NCBI RefSeq assembly: GCF_007680845.1
Contig: NZ_VEIY01000005.1
Span: 62,001-126,000 of the forward strand
Source: Curtobacterium pusillum
Lineage (GTDB): Bacteria; Actinomycetota; Actinomycetes; Actinomycetales; Microbacteriaceae
DNA length: 64,000 nt
Direction of reading: 5' to 3'
Part shown: positions 1-8,326 of the stretch, one piece after another
Position numbering within the stretch: the first letter of the stretch is position 1
How the letters are laid out: each line of letters begins with the position of its first letter
The notes under the pieces: generated by a model
The model's input: only the letters and a program-made list of their open reading frames with translations
The model's database searches: none
Told to the model about the DNA's origin: nothing
Program-made: the position numbers and the translations under genes

Positions 1-518
1 GTGAGCAGCGGTCCGAAGAAGGCGCCGAGGTTGACGCCCAGGTAGTAGAGCGAGAACCCGGCGTCCCGCCGCGGGTCGTCGCGGCTGTAGAGACCACCGA
101 CGATGGTCGTCGCCGTGGCCTTCAACCCGCCGGACCCCAGGGCGATGAGCACGAGGCCGACCCCGACCCCGGCGACGCCCGGGATGAGCGCGAGCGCGAT
201 GTGTCCGAGCATCACGACGATCGCGCTGCCGAACAGGGTGCGGTCCGCGCCGATCAGCCGGTCGGCGATCCAGGCGCCGATGATCGTGAACAGGTACACG
301 GCCCCGCCGTAGGCGCCCATGATCCCGCTGGCGACGCCCTTGTCGATGCCCAGGCCGCCCTGCGAGAGCGTGTAGTACATGTAGATGAGGACGATGCCCT
401 GCATCCCGTAGAACGAGAACCGCTCCCAGAGCTCGACGGCGAAGGGGGTGGACAGCTCGAAGGGTTGCCCGAAGAAGGTGCGTTGGTGCTTGCGCTCGGA
501 CGAGGTGGTGCCTGACAT
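1..518 (-). CDS. POT/PTR family peptide transporter, N-terminal part (cut by window edge)
   Basis: Proton-coupled oligopeptide transporter of the major facilitator superfamily, expected to import di- and tripeptides across the membrane. The reading frame starts at ATG 518 and runs leftward without a stop to base 1, so about 172 N-terminal residues are visible. The POT signature ELWERFSFYG is at residues 29-38, including the ExxER motif that couples protons. It is followed by hydrophobic segments and by SLYYLGVNLGAFFGP near the edge, typical of the fourth and fifth helices. The gene is divergent from the acyl-CoA dehydrogenase, with about 210 bp between the starts. The 3' end and exact substrate cannot be seen. 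Confidence 0.85.
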   Translation of the reverse strand, partial: MSGTTSSERKHQRTFFGQPFELSTPFAVELWERFSFYGMQGIVLIYMYYTLSQGGLGIDKGVASGIMGAYGGAVYLFTIIGAWIADRLIGADRTLFGSAIVVMLGHIALALIPGVAGVGVGLVLIALGSGGLKATATTIVGGLYSRDDPRRDAGFSLYYLGVNLGAFFGPLL

Positions 519-731
519 GCCCGACAGTCTGCCCGCCGGCACCCGCGTCCGCCCAATCGTGCCGCCCCGCTGAGGAATCCGCGCGCGGCGGGTTTGGAGG
601 GTTCCCACGAGGCCGCCGCCCGCCGGGAGCCCGGCCGTTGTGTGGCGCGGACGGCGTTCACGTGACTCGCGGCTCGGCGCAATAGCGTGTCCTCTGCAAC
701 ACGGACAGAGCAGTTCAGGAGGGCTCCGACC

Positions 732-2822
732 ATGGTCGACACCGCACCCGTCCACAGCACGAACACGCCCAAGGCCGACGCCGCCGGCGACCCGGCCGCC
801 GGCACTCCCGCCGGTGCCACGGCGACCGACGTCCGGATCGACGTCGACCTCCTCGCCGAGCACCTGCTCGGTCGGTGGGCTGAGGACCGCCGGGCGTCGC
901 GTCGCCTGGCCCTCGACCCGGCGATGCACAAGATCGAGGGGATGCCGTACGCGGACGCCCGCTCCCGCACCCTCGACCAGCTCCGCGTCCTGGTCGACGC
1001 CGGGGCGATCCAGCGGCCGTACCCCGAGGAGTTCGGCGGGCAGAGCAACCACGGGGGCAACCTCGCGGCGTTCGAGGAGCTCACCACCGCCGACCCGTCG
1101 ATGCAGATCAAGGCGGGGGTGCAGTGGGGGCTCTTCGGTTCGGCCGTCCACCACCTCGGCACGGAGCGGAACCACCGCGAGTTCCTCCCGGGCATCGTCT
1201 CGTTCGAGGTGCCTGGGTGCTTCGCGATGACCGAGACCGGGCACGGGTCCGACGTCCAGAGCATCGCCACGACCGCGACCTACGACCCCGAGACGCAGGA
1301 GTTCGTCATCCACACGCCGTTCCGCGGCGCGTGGAAGGACTACATCGGGAACGCCGCCCTGCACGGCAAGGCCGCGGTGGTCTTCGCGAAGCTCGTCACC
1401 CGCGGCGTCGACCACGGGGTGCACGCCTTCTACGTGCCGCTCCGCGACGCCGACGGCTCGTTCCTGCCCGGCGTCGGCGGCGAGGACGACGGCTACAAGG
1501 GCGGCCTCAACGGCATCGACAACGGGCGGCTGCACTTCGACCACGTCCGGGTCCCGCGCACGAACCTGCTCAACCGCTACGGCGACGTCGCCGAGGACGG
1601 CACCTACTCCTCGCCGATCGAGTCCCCCGGCCGCCGGTTCTTCACGATGCTCGGCACGCTCGTGCAGGGCCGTGTGTCCCTCGACGGCGCGGCCGTCGTC
1701 GCGCAGAAGATCGGGCTCCAGATCGCCCTCACCTACGCGGCCGAGCGTCGGCAGTTCCCGACCGGCGACGGTACTGAGGGGGTCCTCCTCGACTACGGCC
1801 GGCACCAGCGGCGGCTCATCCCGCGCCTCGCGACCGTGTTCGCGCAGTCGTTCGCGCACGAGAAGCTCCTCCGCACCTTCGACGACGTGTTCAGCGGACG
1901 CGCAGACACCCCGCAGCGTCGCGAGGACCTCGAGACCCAGGCGGCGGCGTTCAAGTCGATGTCCACGTGGTCCGCCCTCGACACCCTGCAGGAGGCCCGT
2001 GAGGCGTGCGGCGGCGCCGGCTTCCTCGCCGAGAACCGGCTGACCGGCCTGCGCGCCGACCTCGACGTGTACGTGACGTTCGAGGGCGACAACACCGTGC
2101 TGCTCCAGCTCGTCGGCAAGCGGCTGCTCACCGACTTCCGGGCGAAGGCCCCGAAGGACCCCGCCGCCACCGCGAAGTTCGTGGCGGCCCAGGCCGCGAC
2201 GAGACTGGCCGACGCTGCCGGTCTCCGTCGGATCGGGCAGTCCGTGGCCGACCGCGGCTCCCTGGCCGCGAGCGTCACCGACCTGCAGGACGCCAGGACC
2301 CAGCGCGACCTGCTCGCCGGCCGCGTCGACACGATGGTCACCGAGATCGGCATGCGCCTCGCGTCGGCCGGCAAGGACCGCGCACGCGGGGCCCTCCTGC
2401 TCAACCGCTCGCAGCACGAGCTGATCGAGGCCGCGAAGGCGCACGCCGAGCTCATGCAGTGGGACGCGTTCACGGAGGCGATCGACGAGGTGCCCGAGGG
2501 TGACACCCGTCGCGTGCTGGTGTGGCTCCGCGACCTGTTCGCGCTCGGCCTCCTCGAGCAGCACCTCGACTGGTACCTCGTGCACGGGCGGCTCACCGCG
2601 CAGCGTGCCCGCGCGGTCTCGGCCTACATCGACCGCCTGGTCGCCCGGATCCGGCCGATCGTCCCACAGCTGCTCGACTCGTTCGGCTACGAGCCGGGGC
2701 ACGTCCGCGCGCCGATCGCCCTGGGCGCCGAGCGGGCGCGTCAGGACGAGGCTCGCGCGTGGTTCGCCGCGGAGGCCGCAGCGGGTCGCCTGCCGGAGCA
2801 GGAGAAGAAGCCCCGCCCCTAG
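732..2822 (+). CDS. Acyl-CoA dehydrogenase / acyl-CoA oxidase family protein
   Basis: A 696-residue flavoenzyme of the acyl-CoA oxidase/dehydrogenase family, predicted to introduce the alpha-beta double bond in fatty acyl-CoA during beta-oxidation in the cytoplasm. The FAD-binding middle part contains FAMTETGHGSDV, and the C-terminal helical domain contains EACGGAGFLAENRL followed by TFEGDNTVLLQL, all characteristic of acyl-CoA oxidases. The ATG at 732 is chosen over an in-frame ATG at 687 because AGGAGGG (717-723) lies 8 nt upstream. The length of about 700 residues suits oxidase-type members rather than the 380-residue dehydrogenases. No other beta-oxidation gene is adjacent. Its stop lies in the same CTAG as the stop of csrA on the other strand. 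Confidence 0.9.
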   Translation: MVDTAPVHSTNTPKADAAGDPAAGTPAGATATDVRIDVDLLAEHLLGRWAEDRRASRRLALDPAMHKIEGMPYADARSRTLDQLRVLVDAGAIQRPYPEEFGGQSNHGGNLAAFEELTTADPSMQIKAGVQWGLFGSAVHHLGTERNHREFLPGIVSFEVPGCFAMTETGHGSDVQSIATTATYDPETQEFVIHTPFRGAWKDYIGNAALHGKAAVVFAKLVTRGVDHGVHAFYVPLRDADGSFLPGVGGEDDGYKGGLNGIDNGRLHFDHVRVPRTNLLNRYGDVAEDGTYSSPIESPGRRFFTMLGTLVQGRVSLDGAAVVAQKIGLQIALTYAAERRQFPTGDGTEGVLLDYGRHQRRLIPRLATVFAQSFAHEKLLRTFDDVFSGRADTPQRREDLETQAAAFKSMSTWSALDTLQEAREACGGAGFLAENRLTGLRADLDVYVTFEGDNTVLLQLVGKRLLTDFRAKAPKDPAATAKFVAAQAATRLADAAGLRRIGQSVADRGSLAASVTDLQDARTQRDLLAGRVDTMVTEIGMRLASAGKDRARGALLLNRSQHELIEAAKAHAELMQWDAFTEAIDEVPEGDTRRVLVWLRDLFALGLLEQHLDWYLVHGRLTAQRARAVSAYIDRLVARIRPIVPQLLDSFGYEPGHVRAPIALGAERARQDEARAWFAAEAAAGRLPEQEKKPRP

Positions 2823-3112
2823 CGGGACGGCGCGTCGGGCGTCTCGCGGGACTGGTCGAGGTCCCCGAGCGCCCGGCGCAACCGCGCCTCGGCGTCGTCC
2901 CCCGACCCGTCGGGCCCGCCGCCCGCAGCCGCCGCAGCCGCCTCGGCGTTCGCCTCGGTCACCGCCCGCACGACCTCTTCGCGCTGGATCTTCACCCCGC
3001 GCGGCGCGTCGATGCCGATCCGGACGCCGTCCCCGCGGCTGTCGAGCACCGTGATGACGATGTCGTCACCGACGAGGATCCGCTCCCCGACCTTCCGCGT
3101 GAGTACCAGCAC
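2819..3112 (-). CDS. csrA: Carbon storage regulator CsrA
   Basis: RNA-binding post-transcriptional regulator. In flagellated Gram-positives CsrA represses flagellin translation and is antagonised by FliW. The N-terminal 55 residues are canonical: MLVLTRKVGERILVGDDI, then the VRIGIDAP strand and QREEV. The protein is 97 residues, roughly 30 longer than typical CsrA, with an Ala/Gly-rich charged C-terminal tail. It is the last gene of flagellar block B, 4 nt after the flhF-like gene. Its TAG stop and the stop of the convergent acyl-CoA dehydrogenase share the palindrome CTAG at 2819-2822. No fliW is in the window. Confidence 0.95.
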   Translation of the reverse strand: MLVLTRKVGERILVGDDIVITVLDSRGDGVRIGIDAPRGVKIQREEVVRAVTEANAEAAAAAAGGGPDGSGDDAEARLRRALGDLDQSRETPDAPSR

Positions 3113-3116
3113 CCGC

Positions 3117-4082
3117 TCAGCCTAGCGACAGGACGGGCACCCCCAGCAGGTGCACGGACTCCGGCGTGGCGGTCTCCCCCGCGCCGATCGCCACCACCCC
3201 GGCGACCTGCGCCCGTCCGGCGACGGCGGCGAGCATGGCGGCCGAGTCCGCGGGCTTCCGCCCGGCGTCGACGACGACCCACACCTGGTCGGGTGCGAGC
3301 CCGAGGATCGTCTCGTGGTCGTCCCACGCCGCGACGGCGAGGACTGCGCGCCCGTCCCGGACCCCGTCGGCCCGGGCGAGGATCCCGGCCCGGCGGTCGG
3401 CGGCGTCGGTGGGGCGCAGGGCGTGCCGCACGGCGAACACACCGGCGGCGGCGTCCACGTCGTTCGGCCGCCCGACCAGCAGCACGAGGTCCCCGTCGGC
3501 CGACCGCACCGCGGGCACGGCCGGGCGCGCGGCCGGCACGGCGGGACGCGCGTCGGGCGCGACCCCGTCGGTGGACCCGGCCGCGTCGGGATCGTTGCTT
3601 GCGTCGAGGAGCCGGGTCGCGCCTCCAGACGGTCCGGTCGCGTCGGACGGGAGGCGCGGCGCCGGTCGCGTGGACCCGCTCACGACCGCGGTGGTCGGGT
3701 CGGGACGCGTGGCCGGGCCCGCCCCGATGCCGTCGGCCACGAACCCGTCGAGCACGGACGCGAACGCGTCCGCGCGCGTCGAGGCGGTGCCGTCGCCGCC
3801 GGCGATGCGGGCCTCGGCAGCTTCGGCGTCGGCGAGCAGCGCGGCGATGCCGACCCGCTTCGCGGCCCCGTCGGCGATGGCGACCCGGGCGGTGGGGACC
3901 TCGTCGGGGGCGGGGACCTCGACGGTGGCCTCGACGTGGGCCTTGCGGAAGAGTCCGCCGATGCCGGGGGTGGTGACGCGTTCGGCGGCGACGATCCGGG
4001 CGGCGGCGCCGAACTCGGTCCGGACGGCGGCGCGGACCTCGTCGAGCGTGGCGCCGCTACGCTGCAATCGGGTCGGCGGCAC
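3117..4082 (-). CDS. FlhF-like flagellar protein with degenerate GTPase domain
   Basis: A 321-residue protein between flhA and csrA, the place where flhF sits in many bacteria. The first 55 residues match the FlhF N domain pattern (LDEVRAAVRTEFG, then IVAAERV and GIGGLFRKAHVEATVEV). A long Ala/Pro/Thr-rich linker follows. From about residue 198 the sequence resembles an SRP54/FlhF G-domain fold (LVLLVGRPNDVDAAAGVF, later DQVWVVVDAG, ending LLGVPVLSLG). The P-loop lysine and serine/threonine of GxxxxGKT are absent, so GTP binding is unlikely. Start GTG 4082 overlaps the end of flhA by 26 nt. The family assignment rests on pattern and context, not on a search; it may be annotated elsewhere as hypothetical. 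Confidence 0.6.
   Translation of the reverse strand: MPPTRLQRSGATLDEVRAAVRTEFGAAARIVAAERVTTPGIGGLFRKAHVEATVEVPAPDEVPTARVAIADGAAKRVGIAALLADAEAAEARIAGGDGTASTRADAFASVLDGFVADGIGAGPATRPDPTTAVVSGSTRPAPRLPSDATGPSGGATRLLDASNDPDAAGSTDGVAPDARPAVPAARPAVPAVRSADGDLVLLVGRPNDVDAAAGVFAVRHALRPTDAADRRAGILARADGVRDGRAVLAVAAWDDHETILGLAPDQVWVVVDAGRKPADSAAMLAAVAGRAQVAGVVAIGAGETATPESVHLLGVPVLSLG
3618..3659. repeat. Inverted GGAGGCGCGG-family pair inside the flhF-like gene
   Basis: CGCGCCTCC at 3618-3626 faces GGAGGCGCGG at 3650-3659. This is the same arrangement as the intergenic palindromes at 21752, 31783, 37005 and 38726, but here it lies in the linker-coding part of the flhF-like gene. Confidence 0.55.
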
Positions 4083-6111
4083 GGACCACTCCCACGGTCT
4101 CGATGGTGGAGCCCGCGGCGGTGGCCTCCTGGTAGGAGAGCACCGGCAGGCCGTTCGACTGCGCGGACACCATGCGGTGCACGGCGGGGCGGAGCTGCGG
4201 GGCGCAGACGAGCACGGCGGAGATCCCCTGGTCCTCCACCGAGCGGACGGCGTCGCGGAGGGACCCGAGGACCTGCTCGATCCGGTGCGCGTCGAGCACG
4301 ATCTGGGTGCCCTGCTCCGAGGGCCGGAGCCCCTCGAGCATCGACTGCTCGAGCAGCGGGTCGATCATGATCACCCGGAGCGTGCCGGCGTCGAGGTACC
4401 GGGCGGGCAGGGCGGGACCGAGCGAGGCGCGCGCGGCCTCGACGAGTCCCTCGGGGTCGGTGGAGACCTTCGCGCGGAGCGTCAGCGCCTCGCAGATCCG
4501 ACCGAGGTCGTTGATCGGGACCCGCTCGGCGAGGAGCCCCTGCAGCACGCGCTGCACCTCGGCGAGGGAGAGCATGCCGGGGACGAGCTCCTCGACGGCG
4601 GCGGGGTTGACCTGCTTGACACCCTCGGTGAGGACCTTGACGTCCTCGCGGGTGAGGAGCCGCGCGGCGTTGTCGCCGATGATCGCCTGCAGGTGCGTGA
4701 CGAGCACGGAGACGCGGTCGATGACGGTGGCGCCGGTCATCTCGGCGGCGTGCCGGAGCTCGGCGGGCACCCACTTGCCGGCGAGGCCGAACACCGGCTC
4801 GACGGTCGTCTCCCCCGGCAGTCCCTCGAGGTGGTCGCCGAGGGCGAGGACGCTCCGGGACGGCGCGGTGCCGCGGCCGGCCTCCACGCCGGCGATCCGG
4901 ATGGCGTAGGTCGAGGGCGGGAGCTCGATGCTGTCCCGGGTCCGGACCGGCGGCACGACGATCCCCATGTCGATCGCGATCTTCCGGCGGAGGGCGCGGA
5001 CCCTGCCGAGGAGGTCGTCGGACGCGCCGGAGACCATGTCGACGAGGTCGGGGGCGAGCAGGATCTCGAGGGCGTGCACCCGCATCTGCTCGATGAGGTC
5101 CTCGGGGGTGTCGGCGCTCGGGGCGACCGCGGCCAGTGCTTCCTGCCGTGCGGCGTCCTGCTCCGCGCGCTTGACCTGCTGTCCGAGCCGCCAGGCGACG
5201 ATGAGCAGGGTCGCGCCGATGAGGAGGAACGGGATGATCGGCATGCCGGGGATGAACCCCATCGCGATCGCGGCGACCCCGGCGATGCCGAGGGCGTTCC
5301 GCGACTGGGTGAGCTGCTGCGCCGCCGACGTGCCGATCTCGGTCTCGGCGCCGGAGCGGGTGACGATCATGCCCGTCGAGACCGCCATGAGCAGCGCCGG
5401 GATCTGGGTGACGAGTCCGTCGCCGATCGTCAGGATGCCGTACTTCGACAGGGCGTCGGTGATCGAGAGCCCGTTCTGGAGCATGCCGATCGCGATGCCG
5501 CCGACGAGGTTGATGACGATGATGAGGATGCCGGCGATGGCGTCGCCCTTGACGAACTTCGACGCACCGTCCATCGCACCGTAGAAGTCGGCCTCGGCGG
5601 AGACGGCCGCACGGCGCTCCTTGGCCTGCGCGTCGGTGATGAGGCCGGCGTTGAGGTCCGCGTCGATCGCCATCTGCTTGCCGGGCATCGCGTCGAGGGT
5701 GAAGCGGGCCCCGACCTCGGCGACGCGCTCGGCACCCTTCGTCACGACGACGAACTGGATGACGACGAGGATGAGGAAGATCACCGCGCCGATGATGATC
5801 GAGCCGGACACCGCGACGTGCCCGAACGCCTGGATGACGTCGCCGGCGAACCCCTCGCCGAGCACGAGCCGGGTCGAGGCGACGTTGAGGCCGAGCCGGA
5901 ACAACGTGGCGACGAGCAGCAGCGACGGGAACACCGAGAAGTCGAGCGGCTTCTTCACGAACAGCGTCGTGAGGAGGATCACGAGCGCCAGGAGGATGTT
6001 GCAGATGATGAGGAAGTCGAGGAGGAACGACGGCACCGGCAGGATCAGCAGCAGGATGATGCCGACGATGAAGACCGGGACGACGAGCTTCGGCAGGTCC
6101 TTGCGGTTCAT
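4057..6111 (-). CDS. flhA: Flagellar biosynthesis protein FlhA (type III export gate)
   Basis: Integral membrane subunit of the flagellar type III export gate; its cytoplasmic domain forms the nonameric ring that receives chaperone-substrate complexes. The 684-residue protein begins MNRKDLPKLVVPVFIVG at ATG 6111, followed by about eight transmembrane segments. The conserved FHIPEP-type stretch of the cytoplasmic loop is represented by KGAERVAEVGARFTLDAMPG. The soluble domain from about residue 340 ends near RAADPIAA. The start overlaps the flhB stop in ATGA (6108-6111), indicating translational coupling. A long open frame continues upstream inside flhB but is only high-GC read-through. Confidence 0.97.
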   Translation of the reverse strand: MNRKDLPKLVVPVFIVGIILLLILPVPSFLLDFLIICNILLALVILLTTLFVKKPLDFSVFPSLLLVATLFRLGLNVASTRLVLGEGFAGDVIQAFGHVAVSGSIIIGAVIFLILVVIQFVVVTKGAERVAEVGARFTLDAMPGKQMAIDADLNAGLITDAQAKERRAAVSAEADFYGAMDGASKFVKGDAIAGILIIVINLVGGIAIGMLQNGLSITDALSKYGILTIGDGLVTQIPALLMAVSTGMIVTRSGAETEIGTSAAQQLTQSRNALGIAGVAAIAMGFIPGMPIIPFLLIGATLLIVAWRLGQQVKRAEQDAARQEALAAVAPSADTPEDLIEQMRVHALEILLAPDLVDMVSGASDDLLGRVRALRRKIAIDMGIVVPPVRTRDSIELPPSTYAIRIAGVEAGRGTAPSRSVLALGDHLEGLPGETTVEPVFGLAGKWVPAELRHAAEMTGATVIDRVSVLVTHLQAIIGDNAARLLTREDVKVLTEGVKQVNPAAVEELVPGMLSLAEVQRVLQGLLAERVPINDLGRICEALTLRAKVSTDPEGLVEAARASLGPALPARYLDAGTLRVIMIDPLLEQSMLEGLRPSEQGTQIVLDAHRIEQVLGSLRDAVRSVEDQGISAVLVCAPQLRPAVHRMVSAQSNGLPVLSYQEATAAGSTIETVGVVRAADPIAA

Positions 6112-7295
6112 GCGGGGACTCCTTCGGGTGCGGTCGGGCGGAGCTTGCGGGGGCGGAGGTCGCCGGTGAGGGTGGTCGGGTCGAGGACCGTGGCGACCTC
6201 GTCCGGCGTGGTCGGCCGGGGCGGCGCATGCGTACCGGCGGCCGCACCGCGCGCCTTGAGCGCCATCACGAACGACAGCACCCGGGCGACGGGCGTGTAG
6301 AGGTCGACGGGGACCTCCTGCCCGAGCTCGCACGCGGCGTGCAGGGCACGGGTCAGGGGGACGTCCTGCACGATCGGGACGCGTTCCTCCTGCGCCTTCG
6401 ACCGGATGACGTCGGCGACCGGTCCGGCGCCCTTCGCCACGACCTTCGGTGCGGACTTGCCCGGCTCGTACTTGAGCGCGACGGCGTAGTGCGTCGGGTT
6501 CGTCATGACGACGTCCGCCGTGCCGATCGCCTGCACCATCCGGTTGCGGCTCATCGCGAGCTGCCGGGAGCGTCGCTGCGACTTCACGAGCGGGTCGCCC
6601 TCGGCGTGCTTGTTCTCGTCCTTGACCTCGCGCTTGGTCATCATGGTGCGCTTCCGGTTCCGGCGGACGACGACGAAGACGTCGAGCGCGGCGAGCACGA
6701 GGCCGGCGGCGATCGCGGCGCGGAGGAGCGTCCCCGCCCCGGCAGCCGCGGCGTCGAGCACCGCGGACAGCGGCAGCGAGCCGCTCGTCATGAGGACCGG
6801 GACGAGCGCCTGCACCGCGGCCCAGAGCACGAGCCCGACGACCGCGGTCTTGAGCAGCGCCTTCAGCCCGTTCCACATCGCCTGCGTGCCGAAGACCCGC
6901 TTGAGGCCCTGGACCGGGTCGAAGTGCTCGGGCTGCGGTGCGAGCTTCCGGAAGTGCACGCCGCCCTGCGCGACCGCGGCGGCCAGCACGGCGACCGCGA
7001 CGACGGCGAGCATCGGGCCGAGCGTGCCGGCGATCGAGCCGAGCGCCTCGTGGAAGACCGCGTTCATCGTGCCGATGGTCGGGTCCTCGATGACGCGCCG
7101 CACGGACCGGAGCTGGTTCGACCCGGCCGCCGCGGCGTTCCCGATCGCGGCGGGCATCATGAGTGCGGCGGCGGCGATGCCGATCCACGCGCCGAGGTCC
7201 TGCGAGCGGCCGATCTGGCCCTTCTGGTGGACCTCCCGCATCCGCTTCTGCGTTGCTTGTTCGGAGCGTTCCCCGCTGTCGGACACCGCGGTCAC
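6108..7295 (-). CDS. flhB: Flagellar biosynthesis protein FlhB (export switch)
   Basis: Membrane component of the export apparatus that switches secretion from rod/hook substrates to filament substrates. It has 395 residues and starts at GTG 7295 (MTAVSDSGERSEQATQKRMR, the expected charged N terminus). Four hydrophobic segments are followed by a cytoplasmic domain with the autocleavage motif NPTH in TNPTHYAVALKYEPG. The C-terminal tail after residue 350 is Arg/Thr/Pro-rich and longer than usual. The start overlaps the fliR stop by 4 nt and the stop overlaps the flhA start. Confidence 0.97.
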   Translation of the reverse strand: MTAVSDSGERSEQATQKRMREVHQKGQIGRSQDLGAWIGIAAAALMMPAAIGNAAAAGSNQLRSVRRVIEDPTIGTMNAVFHEALGSIAGTLGPMLAVVAVAVLAAAVAQGGVHFRKLAPQPEHFDPVQGLKRVFGTQAMWNGLKALLKTAVVGLVLWAAVQALVPVLMTSGSLPLSAVLDAAAAGAGTLLRAAIAAGLVLAALDVFVVVRRNRKRTMMTKREVKDENKHAEGDPLVKSQRRSRQLAMSRNRMVQAIGTADVVMTNPTHYAVALKYEPGKSAPKVVAKGAGPVADVIRSKAQEERVPIVQDVPLTRALHAACELGQEVPVDLYTPVARVLSFVMALKARGAAAGTHAPPRPTTPDEVATVLDPTTLTGDLRPRKLRPTAPEGVPA

Positions 7296-8050
7296 CCCTT
7301 CCCGGTGATCGCGGCCACGGCGTCGCCGGTGAGCGACGACACGACCGACGGGAGGGCCATGAAGAGCGCCCCGGCGAAGACGACCGTGAGGCCGATCTTG
7401 ATCGGGAAGCCCATCTGGAAGGCGTTGAGTGCCGGTGCCACGCGCGTGAGCAGTCCGAGCCCGACGTCGGCGAGGAAGAGCACGACGACGAGGGGTCCGG
7501 CGATCTGCAGCGACGCGAGGAACATCTGGGACAGCGCGGCGACGAGCAGCGAGGCGAGTCCGCCGAGCTCGAACGTCCCGGTCAGCGGCACCGCGTCGAA
7601 CGACCGCACGAGCCCGCCGACGATGAGCTGGTAGCCGCCGGACGCGAAGAGCAGCGCGAGCGAGGCCATCTGGAACAGCCGGGTGAACTGCGCGCCGTTC
7701 ACCTGCGACTGCGGGTCGTAGGCCTGGGCGAGCGTGAAGCCGCCGAACAGGTCGACGAGCGCACCGGCCGACTGCACGGCCGCGAACACCAGGTACACGA
7801 GGAACCCGAGCGCCAGACCGACGACGAGCTGGGTGACGAGGGCGAGCAGGAACGGCCCGGTGTCGAGCGAGTGGTACCCGACCGCGACCGCGGGTGCGAC
7901 GCCGATCGCGAGGCCGATCCCGAGGATCACCTTCACCGTCGCCGGGAACGCCTTGTACGAGAACGGCGGCGCGATGACGAAGAACGCCACCAGGCGGACG
8001 CCGGCGAGCATCGTCGCCTCGAGGCGGTCGCCGTTGATCACGAGTTCCAC
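7292..8050 (-). CDS. fliR: Flagellar biosynthetic protein FliR
   Basis: Inner-membrane subunit of the FliPQR export pore. It has 252 residues with about six transmembrane segments. The N terminus MELVINGDRLEATMLAGVRL and the core FFVIAPPFSYKAFPATVKVILG carry the family's characteristic R-V-x-x-x-F-P-A pattern. Start is GTG 8050, three bases after the fliQ stop. It sits in the conserved order fliP-fliQ-fliR-flhB-flhA. Confidence 0.96.
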   Translation of the reverse strand: MELVINGDRLEATMLAGVRLVAFFVIAPPFSYKAFPATVKVILGIGLAIGVAPAVAVGYHSLDTGPFLLALVTQLVVGLALGFLVYLVFAAVQSAGALVDLFGGFTLAQAYDPQSQVNGAQFTRLFQMASLALLFASGGYQLIVGGLVRSFDAVPLTGTFELGGLASLLVAALSQMFLASLQIAGPLVVVLFLADVGLGLLTRVAPALNAFQMGFPIKIGLTVVFAGALFMALPSVVSSLTGDAVAAITGKG

Positions 8051-8053
8051 GGG

Positions 8054-8326
8054 CTACGACCCCAGCAGCTTCGGGATCATGGCGAAGGCCACGTGCGTGA
8101 ACGACACCATCTCCGAGATCATCCAGTTGCCGCAGACGACCAGGGCGATCGCGACGGCGACGGCCTTCGGCACGAAGGAGAGCGTGACCTCCTGGATCTG
8201 CGTGACCGACTGGAACAGCGAGATCGCGAAGCCCACGACGAGCGACGTCACGAGGACGGGCGCGGCGAGCTTCCCCGCCACCAGGAGCGCCTGCAGCGTG
8301 AGGTCGATGACGGCTTGCTGGTCCAT
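8054..8326 (-). CDS. fliQ: Flagellar biosynthetic protein FliQ
   Basis: Small export-gate subunit of 90 residues with two transmembrane helices (about 15-37 and 50-75), including FAISLFQSVTQIQEVTLSFVPK, the most conserved segment of the FliQ family. ATG 8326 is the start because MDQQAVIDL matches the family N terminus. Its A overlaps the fliP stop in TGATG. An upstream in-frame start at 8377 would add unrelated residues inside fliP. Confidence 0.96.
   Translation of the reverse strand: MDQQAVIDLTLQALLVAGKLAAPVLVTSLVVGFAISLFQSVTQIQEVTLSFVPKAVAVAIALVVCGNWMISEMVSFTHVAFAMIPKLLGS

Noticed and set aside
3166..6300. A 1044-codon open frame antisense to flhA and the flhF-like gene
   Set aside because: It is the complementary shadow of well-recognised genes. 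Its composition is Asp/Gly/Arg/Val-rich without any domain, as expected from GC-rich antisense frames.
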